Numbered from the stretch's first letter, positions 35,543-47,658 are shown. The stretch is DNA of 64,000 nucleotides from Sulfobacillus acidophilus DSM 10332 (GCA_000237975.1 CP003179.1:2170001-2234000), one strand, 5' to 3'. Notes: generated from the letters alone by a model not told the origin. A program made the numbers and translations.

Positions 35543-36862
35543 CTATTTTTGAGAATTTGTCCACTTAGCTAGCCGGAGGTAGATCAATCGTGCCGTCTCA
35601 GACATATTATTATCAGCTATTTCTATCCTGTTACTATCGTCAGCAAGTCGAAACCATATGTCATATACCAATCGCCTTATGGGCCAAATATTGATAATTC
35701 TTTTAACAAAACCCTTAAACCTTTCATGTCTCGCAAAATATTTTTTTATCACAACTGCCCCCGATTGGCCAAACCGCCGCAGAAAAATCTTCAGATTTTT
35801 GAACGAAATGCGTCTCATTTGGACACGACCAGAAATAAAAACATTAATTTTTCTCAGAGGTAACGTCCATCTCCAACTGCGAGTTGAATATATCGCGTCT
35901 ATTTCGCTTCGGAGTTGGTGATTTAGCGCCTCTAGTTCTCGAACTTGAGTCGTCAACAGCTCATTTTGGCGTCTCTCTTGTTCAAAGGATAAGTCCATCT
36001 CATGGACTTTTACTTCTAATTTAACTGCCTCTGATTGTACGTTCCGTAGTTCGTCTAATTGGCTACTTAGGTAGGCATTTTCGTTCGTGGTTTTTTCGAC
36101 AAGCTCGCGTAAGTCAGCCACTCGTCCTTCTAAAGAGCGAACAGTAGACTTTATATTAGTTAGAGCCTTATAGGTTGAGTTAACGTCAAAAACAAAGTCG
36201 TCCCAGATACTCGGCCCATATAAAAAATGACGCCTTAAGTCTAAGTGCTGGTTCGATATATAAAACCGATTTAACCCATCAAAATATGCAAAAGTATATC
36301 CTTTGTCAATTAATAGAGATTCCCACTCGGTATGAGTAGGGGTCTGGGTCAAAGGTTTCGTACTTTCGACAACCACAATCCACGGCCGAACAGAGGACTC
36401 CCTCCACCCCTGAAGAACCTCTCTCTCCATACCTTCGACATCAATTTTAAGCCAATGAACTTCCCGAGTCATTTGAGTTTGAAAAAGGTCGTCAAGAGTA
36501 ACACAGGGCACCACGACTTCATTAACCCGGAACCCCTGCTCCGAATATTCGCTTGCCAACGCGTATAAACCAGTGCTTAAACCCGTTTCGGGTATTTCGT
36601 AAAAAGATATCAATCCTGGTCGGTCACCTATCGCCACTTGAATAATTGTTTCTTCGGGCCGATGCTCCCGTAATTTTTGAGACCAATGACTACTCGGCTC
36701 AACATGCATACCCCGCCAACCTTGTTCGTAAAAACCTAGACTAACCGAATCCTCGATTGGATCTTGGGCTCCTATATCAACATAGAAACCATTGGGAATA
36801 TGTTGTAACGCCCTCCATAAGATAACGTCTTCCAAATTTTGTGCATAAGACACAAATCCCAT
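35543..36862 (-). CDS. FkbM-family methyltransferase with C-terminal coiled coil
   Basis: The 439-residue product starts with an FkbM SAM-dependent methyltransferase: YVDIGAQDPIEDSVSLGFYE is motif I, HWLKIDVEGMEREVLQGW the FkbM signature. Residues 230-320 form a heptad-rich coiled coil (SLEGRVADLRELVEKTTNEN, MDLSFEQERRQNELLTTQV), ending in IYSTRSWRWTLPLRKI, a basic-aromatic tail common in cell-surface glycan enzymes. FkbM enzymes O-methylate sugars. The coiled coil recalls WbdD, where it sets O-antigen chain length. It lies in the D-rhamnose block. Confidence 0.85.
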   Translation of the reverse strand: MGFVSYAQNLEDVILWRALQHIPNGFYVDIGAQDPIEDSVSLGFYEQGWRGMHVEPSSHWSQKLREHRPEETIIQVAIGDRPGLISFYEIPETGLSTGLYALASEYSEQGFRVNEVVVPCVTLDDLFQTQMTREVHWLKIDVEGMEREVLQGWRESSVRPWIVVVESTKPLTQTPTHTEWESLLIDKGYTFAYFDGLNRFYISNQHLDLRRHFLYGPSIWDDFVFDVNSTYKALTNIKSTVRSLEGRVADLRELVEKTTNENAYLSSQLDELRNVQSEAVKLEVKVHEMDLSFEQERRQNELLTTQVRELEALNHQLRSEIDAIYSTRSWRWTLPLRKINVFISGRVQMRRISFKNLKIFLRRFGQSGAVVIKKYFARHERFKGFVKRIINIWPIRRLVYDIWFRLADDSNRIEIADNNMSETARLIYLRLAKWTNSQK

Positions 36863-36896
36863 CTAACCTGCTCCTAGTCGCAATTTAATTTCAACC

Positions 36897-38839
<1,943 letters not shown>

Positions 38840-39991
38840 TCACATGGGCTGGATAATCTCAGCCAACCGCGCCAAAATTTGTTTGCCCACAGTTTGCGGA
38901 GAATAGAGGGATCCTACACGTTGCGCACCTATCATCCCTTTTCTGTGTGCCTCATCGGAGTTCTTATACAATTCCCTCATCAAATATGCAGCATGTTCGA
39001 CATTCGGTTCAGCCCACAGAGAATCTTCCGAATAAGGGCCCAATCGTCGCCCAACAGGCACTAACCGATAATCAACGAGATAACTACAATCGGAAGAAGT
39101 AAAGTCCATATTCCCTGACCAACCGGTTACGATAGTCGGCTTACCTAACAACATGGCCTCTGCGATAGTGAGCCCGAAGCCCTCCGCCCGGTGCAGCGAA
39201 ACATACGCATCGCATGCGGACAAAAGCCCCAAGGTTTCACCACGATCAAAATACTGATCGATCCATATAATATTTCGGTATTGCTTTATTGAATCGCGTA
39301 AATAATTTGCAAAGGGTCCACGAGAAATACGTCCATTAATGGATTTCAAAATGAGCTTGACGCTATTTTTGTCTTTAAATGCGTTTAGGAACGCTTTCAC
39401 GACCGCTAAGGGATTTTTTCTTTCTGGAAAGCTCCGAAAATCAAACACGAATAAAAACAAGAAATCATTATGAGATATGCCCCATTTTTCTCGATGGAAT
39501 GGTTTAATGGCATGGCGAGGGACAGTTACCGCAAACGGTATTTTAACGGTACGATAGCCCAAAGCAGCCTCAGCCTGTTTTACGGCATCAAATTCAAAAT
39601 CGGTAGCAACCCAAACTTCTTGGATTAGACTACTGGGCAGGTTCGGTTTCGGGAAATCAGGCAATTCCCACGCCCATAGGCCGATAGTATATTTTGCCTG
39701 TAAAAACTTTCGGCTCATAATTGAAAACAACTTAAATCGGTCAGGATTAATATTCACTAAATTAATGGGGTACGGGTAGGTTCCAGAGAAGTTGCCATAA
39801 CTAAAGTCACGTTGTCGACTTCTAATCCCCAGCCGGAAATTATACAGACTATAAGGAATCTCTACTGCTTCACATGCTTGGATAACTCCCCGAACCGCTT
39901 GTCCTAAGCCTAATTCCCCTTGAATGTAGCCTGCTATGTTTACACCGAATGCCTTCCGCCCATTACCTACGGTAGTCAACCTAGTTGTCAT
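38840..39991 (-). CDS. GT4-type glycosyltransferase
   Basis: 383 residues; GVNIAGYIQGELGLGQAVRG is a GT4 glycine loop, FLFVFDFRSFPERKNPLAVV the start of the C-terminal Rossmann domain, and LHRAEGFGLTIAEAMLLGKP the nucleotide-sugar binding EX7E motif. Such enzymes are retaining transferases using GDP- or UDP-sugars; GDP-D-rhamnose from the adjacent genes is a likely donor. It overlaps the upstream GT2 gene by 11 bases and is followed by gmd after 42 bases. Confidence 0.88.
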   Translation of the reverse strand: MTTRLTTVGNGRKAFGVNIAGYIQGELGLGQAVRGVIQACEAVEIPYSLYNFRLGIRSRQRDFSYGNFSGTYPYPINLVNINPDRFKLFSIMSRKFLQAKYTIGLWAWELPDFPKPNLPSSLIQEVWVATDFEFDAVKQAEAALGYRTVKIPFAVTVPRHAIKPFHREKWGISHNDFLFLFVFDFRSFPERKNPLAVVKAFLNAFKDKNSVKLILKSINGRISRGPFANYLRDSIKQYRNIIWIDQYFDRGETLGLLSACDAYVSLHRAEGFGLTIAEAMLLGKPTIVTGWSGNMDFTSSDCSYLVDYRLVPVGRRLGPYSEDSLWAEPNVEHAAYLMRELYKNSDEAHRKGMIGAQRVGSLYSPQTVGKQILARLAEIIQPM

Positions 39992-40967
39992 GACCCTGAA
40001 AAGTTCCTCTCATCGAATAACTCGATAATCGATTATGAATCCACTTTCTCTTGATTAAAAATCGGCGAAAAAGGCGCCATGCGTCAATATAGCCCCCACT
40101 TATTGTCGGTTCCCGAACGAGAATATACATCGCTTGCCAAAATTCCCACCAAAACCAGTTGATTAGATTATGGCGGATATCAACCCATTCAACATTTTTT
40201 ATCATGATTAAATAGTGATTTCGCAGGGAACGTCTTCGAATACTCGCACTCACCGTTTTACGCGATCGATTATTATTCCACGACCGATCATGATAGGCCA
40301 CAGCTTCACTAATATATTTAGCTGACCAGCCGAATCTACGAGCACGCCATGATAGATCAACATCTTCCTTGTATAAAAATAGGTCTTCATCGAAAAACTG
40401 CCCGTCCATGTCTGCAATCTCACTCAACATCTTGCGACGATAAATCGCGGCAGCACCGCTTACTCCAGAGACCTCGCGATTGTCCGGGGTGTCGAATTGC
40501 CCTTTGTCAAGCTGTCCTTGGCCGCGATCAACCCATCTCATACTTTTAAGAAACGAGATGCCGGTGCTATCGATCGTCATTCCATCAAATCTCAACAGTT
40601 TTCCCGTCACCATACCACAATCGGAATCCTTATCCAGCCAGTTGACCAGCCTCGGAATATAATCGTCCGTGAGTAATACGTCCGGATTTAACGTCAATAT
40701 ATATTCGATAGACACGGGAGCTTGCCTAATCGCATAATTATGGGCCGCGCTGTATCCTAGATTGCGCCCCAAAAATTCAATCCGAATTCCCGACCATTCT
40801 TTTGGAACATCCTCATATTCACCATTAACCACAATCATTAAGCGTCCCTGCTCTTTAAGAAACGGCATTGCTGAGCCATACGGCCAGTCAAATTTCGGAT
40901 ATAGGACTACTTGAATTTGTACCCGTGGTTCCCCTTGGGCATTCCATAAGTTTGCTTCGTAATCCAC
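39981..40967 (-). CDS. GT2-family glycosyltransferase (rhamnosyltransferase-like)
   Basis: From GTG 40967, four bases after the upstream stop, 328 residues. RIEFLGRNLGYSAAHNYAIR and YILTLNPDVLLTDDYIP (the DxD-type NPD motif) are the GT-A nucleotide site; DLFLYKEDVDLSWRARRFGW is the usual acceptor/base region and AYHDRSW follows. This pattern is shared with dTDP- or GDP-rhamnosyltransferases. A longer in-frame start at 41075 would overlap the previous gene by 104 bases. This gene is AT-rich while the next gene upstream is GC-rich, so it marks the edge of the low-GC block. Confidence 0.85.
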   Translation of the reverse strand: MDYEANLWNAQGEPRVQIQVVLYPKFDWPYGSAMPFLKEQGRLMIVVNGEYEDVPKEWSGIRIEFLGRNLGYSAAHNYAIRQAPVSIEYILTLNPDVLLTDDYIPRLVNWLDKDSDCGMVTGKLLRFDGMTIDSTGISFLKSMRWVDRGQGQLDKGQFDTPDNREVSGVSGAAAIYRRKMLSEIADMDGQFFDEDLFLYKEDVDLSWRARRFGWSAKYISEAVAYHDRSWNNNRSRKTVSASIRRRSLRNHYLIMIKNVEWVDIRHNLINWFWWEFWQAMYILVREPTISGGYIDAWRLFRRFLIKRKWIHNRLSSYSMRGTFQGHDN

Positions 40968-40971
40968 TAGA

Positions 40972-41844
40972 TTAAACCTGCTTAACCCGAATCCTTCCGC
41001 TACTGTCGGAGGCCCGACTATCCACAATAACCTGCCCGGCAATCGGTCCGCTACGAGTCGAAATACGCTTTCCACCGTTCAAACGGCGGCGAATATATCT
41101 CAGAAAACTTCGCCCGTGTTGCCATTTAAACCACCAGGCTTCCAGACGCCATCCCCGACTTTGGCGCTGGTGAAAGTGGACCCACCGCACCGCCGGAACA
41201 TAGGCCACTTGCCATCCACCTTCCCACATCCGATAACACCAATCCGTGTCCTCCAAATAAAGAAAATACCCCGGATCCATAACCCCCACCGATTCCCATG
41301 CGTCCCTTCGCACCATCATCGCCGCCCCGGTCACCCAATCGACGAATGTCGGCCGACTGGTATCTACGTCTACCATCAGGTGTTTGCGGACTAAGCGTAA
41401 CCCGGGTAGGGTCCGAATCAACGCCGGCAACCAAGGAGTATAAAATGTCCGACAGGAATATTGACGCGTTCCGTCCGTATTATCCAATCGAGGCCCTGCA
41501 ATCCCTATCGTCGGATGGACGTCCATAAACGTTTCTAGGGCTTGAATAGACGACAAATCGGGTATGACGATGTCGGGATTAATTAGGAGGAGATAACGCG
41601 TTGATACGTGGTCGATAGCCCGGTTAACCGCCGTCGCATAACCTAGGTTACGTTCGGCCCGAATAATCGATACAGACGCCCATTCTTCCCGCATCGACAA
41701 GGATTGAGAATTGTCCACGATGATAATCGGGTAATTGTGATGAAGCGTGTCCACCAGCCGTATCGTATCGGCATCTGAACGATAATTAACGATCACCACC
41801 GTCACGGTATTCCTGTTCCTTTGCATCAGTGAGGATTCCGGCAT
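40972..41844 (-). CDS. GT2-family glycosyltransferase
   Basis: The 290-residue GT-A enzyme has VTVVIVNYRSDADTIRLVDT, IIRAERNLGYATAVNRAIDH, YLLLINPDIVIPDLS (metal-binding NPD) and GYFLYLEDTDWCYRMWEGGW. It resembles rhamnosyl- or mannosyltransferases of surface polysaccharides, and is a paralogue of the next gene in the operon. Base composition matches the bulk of the window rather than the AT-rich block. No membrane segments. ATG 41844 is used; an internal Met at residue 7 is possible. Confidence 0.87.
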   Translation of the reverse strand: MPESSLMQRNRNTVTVVIVNYRSDADTIRLVDTLHHNYPIIIVDNSQSLSMREEWASVSIIRAERNLGYATAVNRAIDHVSTRYLLLINPDIVIPDLSSIQALETFMDVHPTIGIAGPRLDNTDGTRQYSCRTFYTPWLPALIRTLPGLRLVRKHLMVDVDTSRPTFVDWVTGAAMMVRRDAWESVGVMDPGYFLYLEDTDWCYRMWEGGWQVAYVPAVRWVHFHQRQSRGWRLEAWWFKWQHGRSFLRYIRRRLNGGKRISTRSGPIAGQVIVDSRASDSSGRIRVKQV

Positions 41845-41998
41845 CTTCGCGTAAGCTCCCTACGTCTGCCGACGATTCCCTATCCGGGCCGATCGCCAAG
41901 GAAGACTAATGGAATTCTAGCATCCTTTACCAGTGTATCGAAAGCACTGGAAATTGTCATCTTTTACGGATACCCATCCATTTTTAATCATGCTTGCT

Positions 41999-44257
41999 TT
42001 AACCAGGCTTGGGTATTAACGCTAATCTTAGTAACGAGTAGGATGGCACTACGTCCGGGTGAAGCTGAATATACCGGTCGATCCTCACCGTCAAATTTTG
42101 TGAGGACGGTTGCGCCAAGAGCAAGAGCAAACCCGCCAGGTCCCGTGTTAACGCCGTCTGACTGGTTAACGCGGGCTCAAGCCATTGCCGGGCTTGCTGC
42201 CGACGATCGTCTAATAGTAATAGCGCTGCGGCAGAATCCCGCGCGAATCCGGATAGCGCTCCGCCCGGATTTGAAAGACTCTGCCATCGGTTAAGGGTTG
42301 CCAACGTGCGGATGGCGACCCGCCGGGCAGCATTCGGATGGATTCGAGCAATGCTTAATGCATAGGGTGCCGCAGCGTTGGCCAGTTGGCTCACCGTGTA
42401 GCCCGATAGTGGCAAGTCCTCGTATCCTTGCTGGGCATAGGCATAACCCAAAGCCCACTGTCCCACCCGATCGGCTGCCACGGCGGCAGACTCTTCAATT
42501 GACGAGTTCCACCGATTCATCCGAGCCGCCGCTTCAAATTCCGGTAGGGTGTTTTGGTACACCGTTACGCCGTTTTGATGACGTGTGCTGGCGTCGTCCA
42601 CCTGTGCCGTCGCTAATTGCACCAGGGTACTCGCGCTATACGGGGCCAATTCATGGGCTTTTTCCAACCACGCCACCTGCACCGGACCGGGTGGAAGTGC
42701 GTCGGCTTTTCTCAATAACGTAAGGCTCTCGGCATTAGCAACGGCTCCCGTTATGGTGATCAGACCCACTAAAGTGACAATGCCCCTGAGAAACCACTGC
42801 ATTCCTCGTGAGGCCAGTACCCATGTCTTCTGAACCCCAAAAACACCGGAAACCCAGCCCACGGCCCCGAACCATAGCAACTGAATATACAAAAACGAAA
42901 AGTCCCAATCGCCCAATCCGTGAATCCATAATCCTAAACCAAAAACCGCTAAGGCCCAGGCACCTCCCTGGGTCATCCAATTATCGAACGTTACGTTACC
43001 GGTCGTGCGCCACAAATACCAGGCTAAACCAAGTACCGCTATAGCCCCCACGATGCCCTTGTCAATCGCGGTTTGAAGCAAAAAGGAATGGACTTCGTTG
43101 ATAAAATACGGCTGCGACCGCACCCGGAAATACAGGTCATGCCATCCTCCGCTTCCCCATCCCCAAAGGGGACTCATCAAAAACAACCGGAACCCGTCAT
43201 GCCACAACAAGAGACGTTGGGGAACCGACACCTGGGTCAGAGAGCGCGTCCCAATGGCGTGAAGCACTGTGGCACGTTTAACTATAATTCCTACTACCAA
43301 AAAGACACCAACGAGAACGCCAATCCAACGCCCTACCCGACGAGACGGTACGCGGGCCATAGCATTAATTAAAAAACTCCCGAGTCGGCCCCAGAGGCCA
43401 TAGCCAAGGGCAGACCCTAATAGCGTCGATAAGACTCCAGCCCATCCCCACACGTCATCGGCCTGAACCATTCCGTGATGCAATAACCAAAGTCCTGGTA
43501 ATGCGCCTGCGCCGATAAGAAGACCGGTACCGGCATATTGCCAACGGAAGTCCGCAACCCGCCATAACACGATAAGCGTTACAATACTAGCCACCAGCCA
43601 TTCTCCGCGGGAATCCGACAAGATCACCATCGTCAAGGTCCAGCCGATAACCGCAGCCAATCCATATCGAAGCCAAGGCGACCCGGCATCCATTCGCGCG
43701 AGATAAGCCCACAACCCTAGGCCTATCGCCCCTTCAAAAGCAGCAAACGTATTGTGATATTGAAACACCGAGGCCAGGCTTACCGCGTGATTGGTCGCCG
43801 AATAGGCACTTGGGAAGGATAACTGGTGCCAAGCATTGGCTACTCCCACCACCCCTAGCACCACGCCCGTGAGCCCGAGCACAACCCAAACCGGGGTTAC
43901 CCACTCCGGGTTGTCGCCGGCTAAGCGCTTAGCCATCCCATATATAGCTAAATCAGCCATACCTATCCAGGCTCCTTGCGTCGCCAAACTTGGATCGGCC
44001 CCGTAAAACACGCCAAAAAGCGCCATAGCAACGTAAATGGCCATGGCTAAATCAACCCAGCCCCAGATGCTATCACGACGACTGTATAGCCATAGCATCA
44101 GAACGCCGAGGAATAATATCCCGCCGCTAACCAAATCCTTTGCGGTGGCGAAAAAAAGGCCGTCAAAAAACGGTAATATGCCCACTATAATTCCTAAGAG
44201 CATTATGAATACCAATGAACGAAAGGATAAAAAACTCCTAGCATGCACAGTCGTCAT
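41999..44257 (-). CDS. O-antigen ligase/polymerase-like membrane protein with TPR tail
   Basis: Starting at ATG 44257 (AAGGTGTG upstream), 752 residues; the open frame extends to 44482 but that part lies in the neighbouring gene. The first 480 residues have about a dozen membrane helices and the Wzy_C/WaaL-type loop with ILSDSRGEWLVASIVTLIVL and PLWGWGSGGWHDLYFRVRSQ, including the conserved Arg and Gly-rich turn. The C-terminal 250 residues form TPR-like helices (AWLEKAHELAPYSASTLVQL). Such proteins join or transfer lipid-linked glycans, including O-linked protein glycosylation. The gene is next to the S-layer-like gene, suggesting glycan transfer to it. Confidence 0.85.
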   Translation of the reverse strand: MTTVHARSFLSFRSLVFIMLLGIIVGILPFFDGLFFATAKDLVSGGILFLGVLMLWLYSRRDSIWGWVDLAMAIYVAMALFGVFYGADPSLATQGAWIGMADLAIYGMAKRLAGDNPEWVTPVWVVLGLTGVVLGVVGVANAWHQLSFPSAYSATNHAVSLASVFQYHNTFAAFEGAIGLGLWAYLARMDAGSPWLRYGLAAVIGWTLTMVILSDSRGEWLVASIVTLIVLWRVADFRWQYAGTGLLIGAGALPGLWLLHHGMVQADDVWGWAGVLSTLLGSALGYGLWGRLGSFLINAMARVPSRRVGRWIGVLVGVFLVVGIIVKRATVLHAIGTRSLTQVSVPQRLLLWHDGFRLFLMSPLWGWGSGGWHDLYFRVRSQPYFINEVHSFLLQTAIDKGIVGAIAVLGLAWYLWRTTGNVTFDNWMTQGGAWALAVFGLGLWIHGLGDWDFSFLYIQLLWFGAVGWVSGVFGVQKTWVLASRGMQWFLRGIVTLVGLITITGAVANAESLTLLRKADALPPGPVQVAWLEKAHELAPYSASTLVQLATAQVDDASTRHQNGVTVYQNTLPEFEAAARMNRWNSSIEESAAVAADRVGQWALGYAYAQQGYEDLPLSGYTVSQLANAAAPYALSIARIHPNAARRVAIRTLATLNRWQSLSNPGGALSGFARDSAAALLLLDDRRQQARQWLEPALTSQTALTRDLAGLLLLLAQPSSQNLTVRIDRYIQLHPDVVPSYSLLRLALIPKPG

Positions 44258-44346
44258 CACACCTTCGTTGCGCGGCAATATAGCCTGGATATTGGCGACT
44301 CTACCACAGATACGGTATTTCACACTAAGCAACCATTGTCCAGAAA

Positions 44347-44374
44347 AAGGGAGCCAGACAATTCTGGCTCCCTT
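44347..44374 (-). terminator. Terminator after the S-layer-like gene
   Basis: A perfect 12-bp stem (AAGGGAGCCAGA 44347-44358 with 44363-44374) and 4-base loop is followed on the minus strand by TTTTT. It lies 17 bases after the end of the large exoprotein gene, insulating the ligase-like gene from its high expression. Confidence 0.9.
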
Positions 44375-44390
44375 CCTGAAGAAACCAAGC

Positions 44391-47243
44391 CTACCAGTTA
44401 ATTTGTCCGATATTGCTGTAGCCGCTTGGGCCCGTAGTACCAAGGTACACAGCACCATTAGACGCCTGAGTCTGGCTGGCATCAGGATACGTGTAAACGT
44501 AAGTAGGTGCCGAGGGGGAAGCAGATGTCGTCGACGTAACGTACGGCGAAGAACTGCTGGTGTAATACGTTACCGGTCCGGCTTGTAAGGTCAGAGACAC
44601 GTTACCACTGTTGTTAGAGTATACCGTAACGGTGTTCTTGCCTGAGTTCCACGACACTACGTCGGGAATGCTTACGCTACTATATCCAAGTCCGCTAACG
44701 GAGTAAAGCGGAATCGGAGTGGGCTCATTGGCATTGCTTGAACCAACGGGCAGGGACTGTTGCAATGTCACCCCGTTAACCTGAGTGATCCACAGGTTAT
44801 TTTGGCTACCATCGTAGTACAGGGTGGACGCCGCATTCGGAACGGGATTGCCGGCCTGATCGAGCACTTGGTAGCTAAGGGTTTGGAAGCTACCAGCGTT
44901 CAGCTGAACGACTGCCGGGAAATTCGTTACGTTAGTAGCAGGACCCGCGGTGACATCGATCGTTGCCGTACCCGAAACCGAACCGGACGAGACGGTCAAC
45001 ACCGTGTTACCTGTCGTGCTGTTGGAGACCCCAACCGAGAAAATCGGCGATGACGCAGTTTTATCCAATTCACCCGGGATGGTCAAAGTATAACCACTGG
45101 TGCTACTGTAGGTTTCGCTCAGAGTGACACTCGAAACCGGCGAGGTAAGGGCCGTTCCGTTAATAGAATCAATCAAACCCCCATTGGAAGCTGAGAGCTG
45201 GTAGGTGATACTCTGCCCCGCATCCAAGCCGGTTGACGTAAACGGGGCCACATACACCGTGACCGGCGAGGTGTCAGTCGTTTGCACTCCAGTCAAGTTA
45301 CTGGCGCTGGTCGCACTGGAGGCAGCCGCACTCGTTGCGAATAAACCGATCCCGCTTAGAGATGTCGACGCACCATAAGTTAACTTTTGACTAATGGGCG
45401 TCGCATCGACATACCCATTTTGGGTCAGATACACATAGTAGGTGTCGGTTTCTTGTTGGCTATCGGTTACCGTAATAGAGAACTGTCCGGACGCATTCGT
45501 CGTCAAAACAGCACCATACGTGGATGTGGCCGGAACCCCGGTGTTCGTAGTTGTATCATAAAGCGTTCCAGCATTCACGTTCGGGAACGCGGTAGCTTTA
45601 CCGTTCAATTCATATTCCGCATAACCGTTGGGGTTTCCGGTGCTGGAACCCGCTGCCGCTGCCACTAACACTGTGACATTAGGAACCGGGTTGCCCGTCG
45701 CATCCTCAACCGTGCCGGAGATAGTCACCTGTTGACCAGCCGATGGGTTCGAGTTACTTACCGTGAGGTTAGCAATGCTGGTTGGAATACCGGCTTGTTG
45801 GAACTCAAGATAGGTCGACTCGGTTACCTGAGCACCGTTATAGGTCAAAGAGGCCGTAATTGTGTTTTCATCCCCAGCCACGGGATCAATAACATAAACC
45901 GTCGCTTGCCCCTCGGCGTTGGTGTACACCGTTTGGGTAAGACCGAAGTTCTCGCTTCCTGCGGCATTGGTGAAGTATCCGTTCAAACCGGTAGCAGTAT
46001 CACTGAATTCAACCGGCACATTGGCTTGTGCAACGCCGTTTACAGGCGGAACGGTGACAGTTACGGGAATAGCTTGACCCAACGTCCCCACGTAAGGAGC
46101 CGTAGACGTCGCCAGCGGCGAAATTCCGACTTGTCCCGCGGTGACAAACTCGACATACGCACTGGGGGTTTCGAGGCTATTACCGTTCACTTGATATGGG
46201 GCGACAGCTTGCACCGTGTAGGACACCGTGCTACCCGATGGACCCGAAACCTGAATGGACGCGGTTCCCTCGGAATTGGTGTACACCGTGTACTCATACG
46301 TACCTGAAGAACTCGTGCTAGCCGTTCCCGATACCACCTGCCCATTACTCATTACGCTGGGTAACGCCCCCGCTGTAACGCCGCTAATATCATACGTAAT
46401 AGCGACATTCGGAACGGGGTTACCCATGGCATCGAGCAGCGTGGTGCTAAGGGTTAACGAACCGCCGTTCGTCACCAACGCAGGCGAACCGGACGTTCCC
46501 GTTCCGGCACTTTGCCCGGAAATTTGAATATTTCCGATGGTGGGCTGTCCCACGGCGCTAGTTACGGATGCCGCGTTGCTCATCAACGCCCCTTCGGGGT
46601 TGTTGAGAGCCAACGGGGATTTGGCGTACGCCACGATCTCGTAGGTTCCGGTCTGATTCGCGGTAAACGTGAACGTGGAGTTGGCGGTGTAGTCACCACT
46701 TTGGTGCCAGTTGCCGCTGGGGTCCTTGTACCAGAACTGATAAAGCGGGCTGTAGATGTTCGACGCATCGGCCGTCACGGTCACGGTCTGACCTTCGGTC
46801 ACGGTTGCCGACGAGCTCGATACGCTGACACTGCTGTCCACGAACACGCCGTCCACGGCCTGTTGACCGTTCGCCTCGGCGTTGGTCGCCGCCGACCAAT
46901 CGTGGTTTTGAAGCTGTTGTTGACCGAGCACATACGCGGTCACGAGGTAGTCACCGGTTGTCACGTTGTTCAACGTGAACGTGTTGGAGGTTGACCAGTT
47001 CTGGGCCACCGTCCATTGTCCATTGGGTTGTTCTACCCAAAATTGATATTCCGGGTTGCTCACACCGGAGGACGAAGCGGTAAAGGTCACGCTGCCGCCC
47101 GGTTGAGCCGTCAACGACGAAGCCGATAATGAAACACTGGGCATCGACGCCGCAAAGGCCGCAGCCGCGGGCAACAATCCAATAGCTACCAGGGATGATG
47201 CCAACGCGATACCGCTAGCTTTTTTTGTAAGACGACTCTTCAT
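44391..47243 (-). CDS. S-layer-like secreted protein with two YQFW domains and Ig-like repeats
   Basis: About 950 residues. A typical signal peptide (MKSRLTKKASGIALASSLVA, cut near AFA) precedes two YQFW beta-domains (about 33-120 and 125-220), then Ig-like Big_1-type repeats such as ATGNPVPNVTVLVAAAAG, AMGNPVPNVAITYDISGV and QAGNPVPNAASTLYYDG. The mature protein is acidic, almost free of Cys and Lys, and rich in Thr, Ser and Val, as S-layer proteins are. No SLH or LPXTG anchor. GAGGAGG lies 17 bases before ATG 47243 and 11 before an in-frame TTG at 47249, so TTG may be the true start. A strong terminator follows. Confidence 0.82.
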   Translation of the reverse strand: MKSRLTKKASGIALASSLVAIGLLPAAAAFAASMPSVSLSASSLTAQPGGSVTFTASSSGVSNPEYQFWVEQPNGQWTVAQNWSTSNTFTLNNVTTGDYLVTAYVLGQQQLQNHDWSAATNAEANGQQAVDGVFVDSSVSVSSSSATVTEGQTVTVTADASNIYSPLYQFWYKDPSGNWHQSGDYTANSTFTFTANQTGTYEIVAYAKSPLALNNPEGALMSNAASVTSAVGQPTIGNIQISGQSAGTGTSGSPALVTNGGSLTLSTTLLDAMGNPVPNVAITYDISGVTAGALPSVMSNGQVVSGTASTSSSGTYEYTVYTNSEGTASIQVSGPSGSTVSYTVQAVAPYQVNGNSLETPSAYVEFVTAGQVGISPLATSTAPYVGTLGQAIPVTVTVPPVNGVAQANVPVEFSDTATGLNGYFTNAAGSENFGLTQTVYTNAEGQATVYVIDPVAGDENTITASLTYNGAQVTESTYLEFQQAGIPTSIANLTVSNSNPSAGQQVTISGTVEDATGNPVPNVTVLVAAAAGSSTGNPNGYAEYELNGKATAFPNVNAGTLYDTTTNTGVPATSTYGAVLTTNASGQFSITVTDSQQETDTYYVYLTQNGYVDATPISQKLTYGASTSLSGIGLFATSAAASSATSASNLTGVQTTDTSPVTVYVAPFTSTGLDAGQSITYQLSASNGGLIDSINGTALTSPVSSVTLSETYSSTSGYTLTIPGELDKTASSPIFSVGVSNSTTGNTVLTVSSGSVSGTATIDVTAGPATNVTNFPAVVQLNAGSFQTLSYQVLDQAGNPVPNAASTLYYDGSQNNLWITQVNGVTLQQSLPVGSSNANEPTPIPLYSVSGLGYSSVSIPDVVSWNSGKNTVTVYSNNSGNVSLTLQAGPVTYYTSSSSPYVTSTTSASPSAPTYVYTYPDASQTQASNGAVYLGTTGPSGYSNIGQINW

Positions 47244-47284
47244 AGACAAGTTTGACTGAACCTCCTCTTTACTGTTCCGACAGC

Positions 47285-47308
47285 CCTTCGGTCCTCTGGG
47301 GCCGAAGG
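47285..47308 (-). promoter_or_regulatory. Hairpin in the leader of the S-layer-like gene
   Basis: CCTTCGG 47285-47291 pairs with CCGAAGG 47302-47308 in the 105-base gap before the S-layer-like gene. It has no T-run. A stabilising 5' leader structure, as in many S-layer mRNAs, is one possibility; a weak terminator for the RHH gene is another. Confidence 0.4.
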
Positions 47309-47354
47309 CAAGGCCGGCTGGCCTATATCACTCTCGTAAGCAACTCCCTAACCC

Positions 47355-47573
47355 CTATGCGTTGGGTCCCGGGCCTGATGATTCATCCGCGATATCAGGT
47401 TTGCTTTCTAGCTCAGTCACGCGCCGAAGATAATCCTCCAGAGCTGCCGTCACCACCGCAATCTGACTTTGCTGCGTCTGAAAGGCGTAGTCCTCCAACT
47501 GCCTTTTGAGATCAGGGGGTAGCCTGATTTGAAACGTGACATAGGCTCGCGGTCGCTTGGGATAGGTCGGCAA
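47355..47573 (-). CDS. Small ribbon-helix-helix-like protein (RHH-1)
   Basis: 72 residues. RAYVTFQIRLPPDLKRQLED is a beta-strand followed by helix A, and QSQIAVVTAALEDYLRRVTE helix B, the layout of MetJ/Arc-type (RHH) DNA-binding dimers. The start at 47573 follows GAGGGGGAG. A paralogue lies 85 bases upstream. Immediately followed by the S-layer-like gene, it may control it. Function inferred from fold only. Confidence 0.75.
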   Translation of the reverse strand: MPTYPKRPRAYVTFQIRLPPDLKRQLEDYAFQTQQSQIAVVTAALEDYLRRVTELESKPDIADESSGPGPNA

Positions 47574-47658
47574 TGATGCTCCCCCTCTCGAGCTGCAGGG
47601 CTAACCCCTGCCTCTCTACCCGTGCAATCATCCGAAAGCCTATCACGTCTGGTCCATG

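Noticed and set aside
43000-44482. Longer start for the O-antigen-ligase-like gene at 44482
   Set aside because: It would overlap the S-layer-like gene and its terminator; ATG 44257 has a good ribosome site and starts before the first helix.
47250-47354. Riboswitch in the leader of the S-layer-like gene
   Set aside because: Only one 7-bp hairpin is visible and it matches no known riboswitch pattern.
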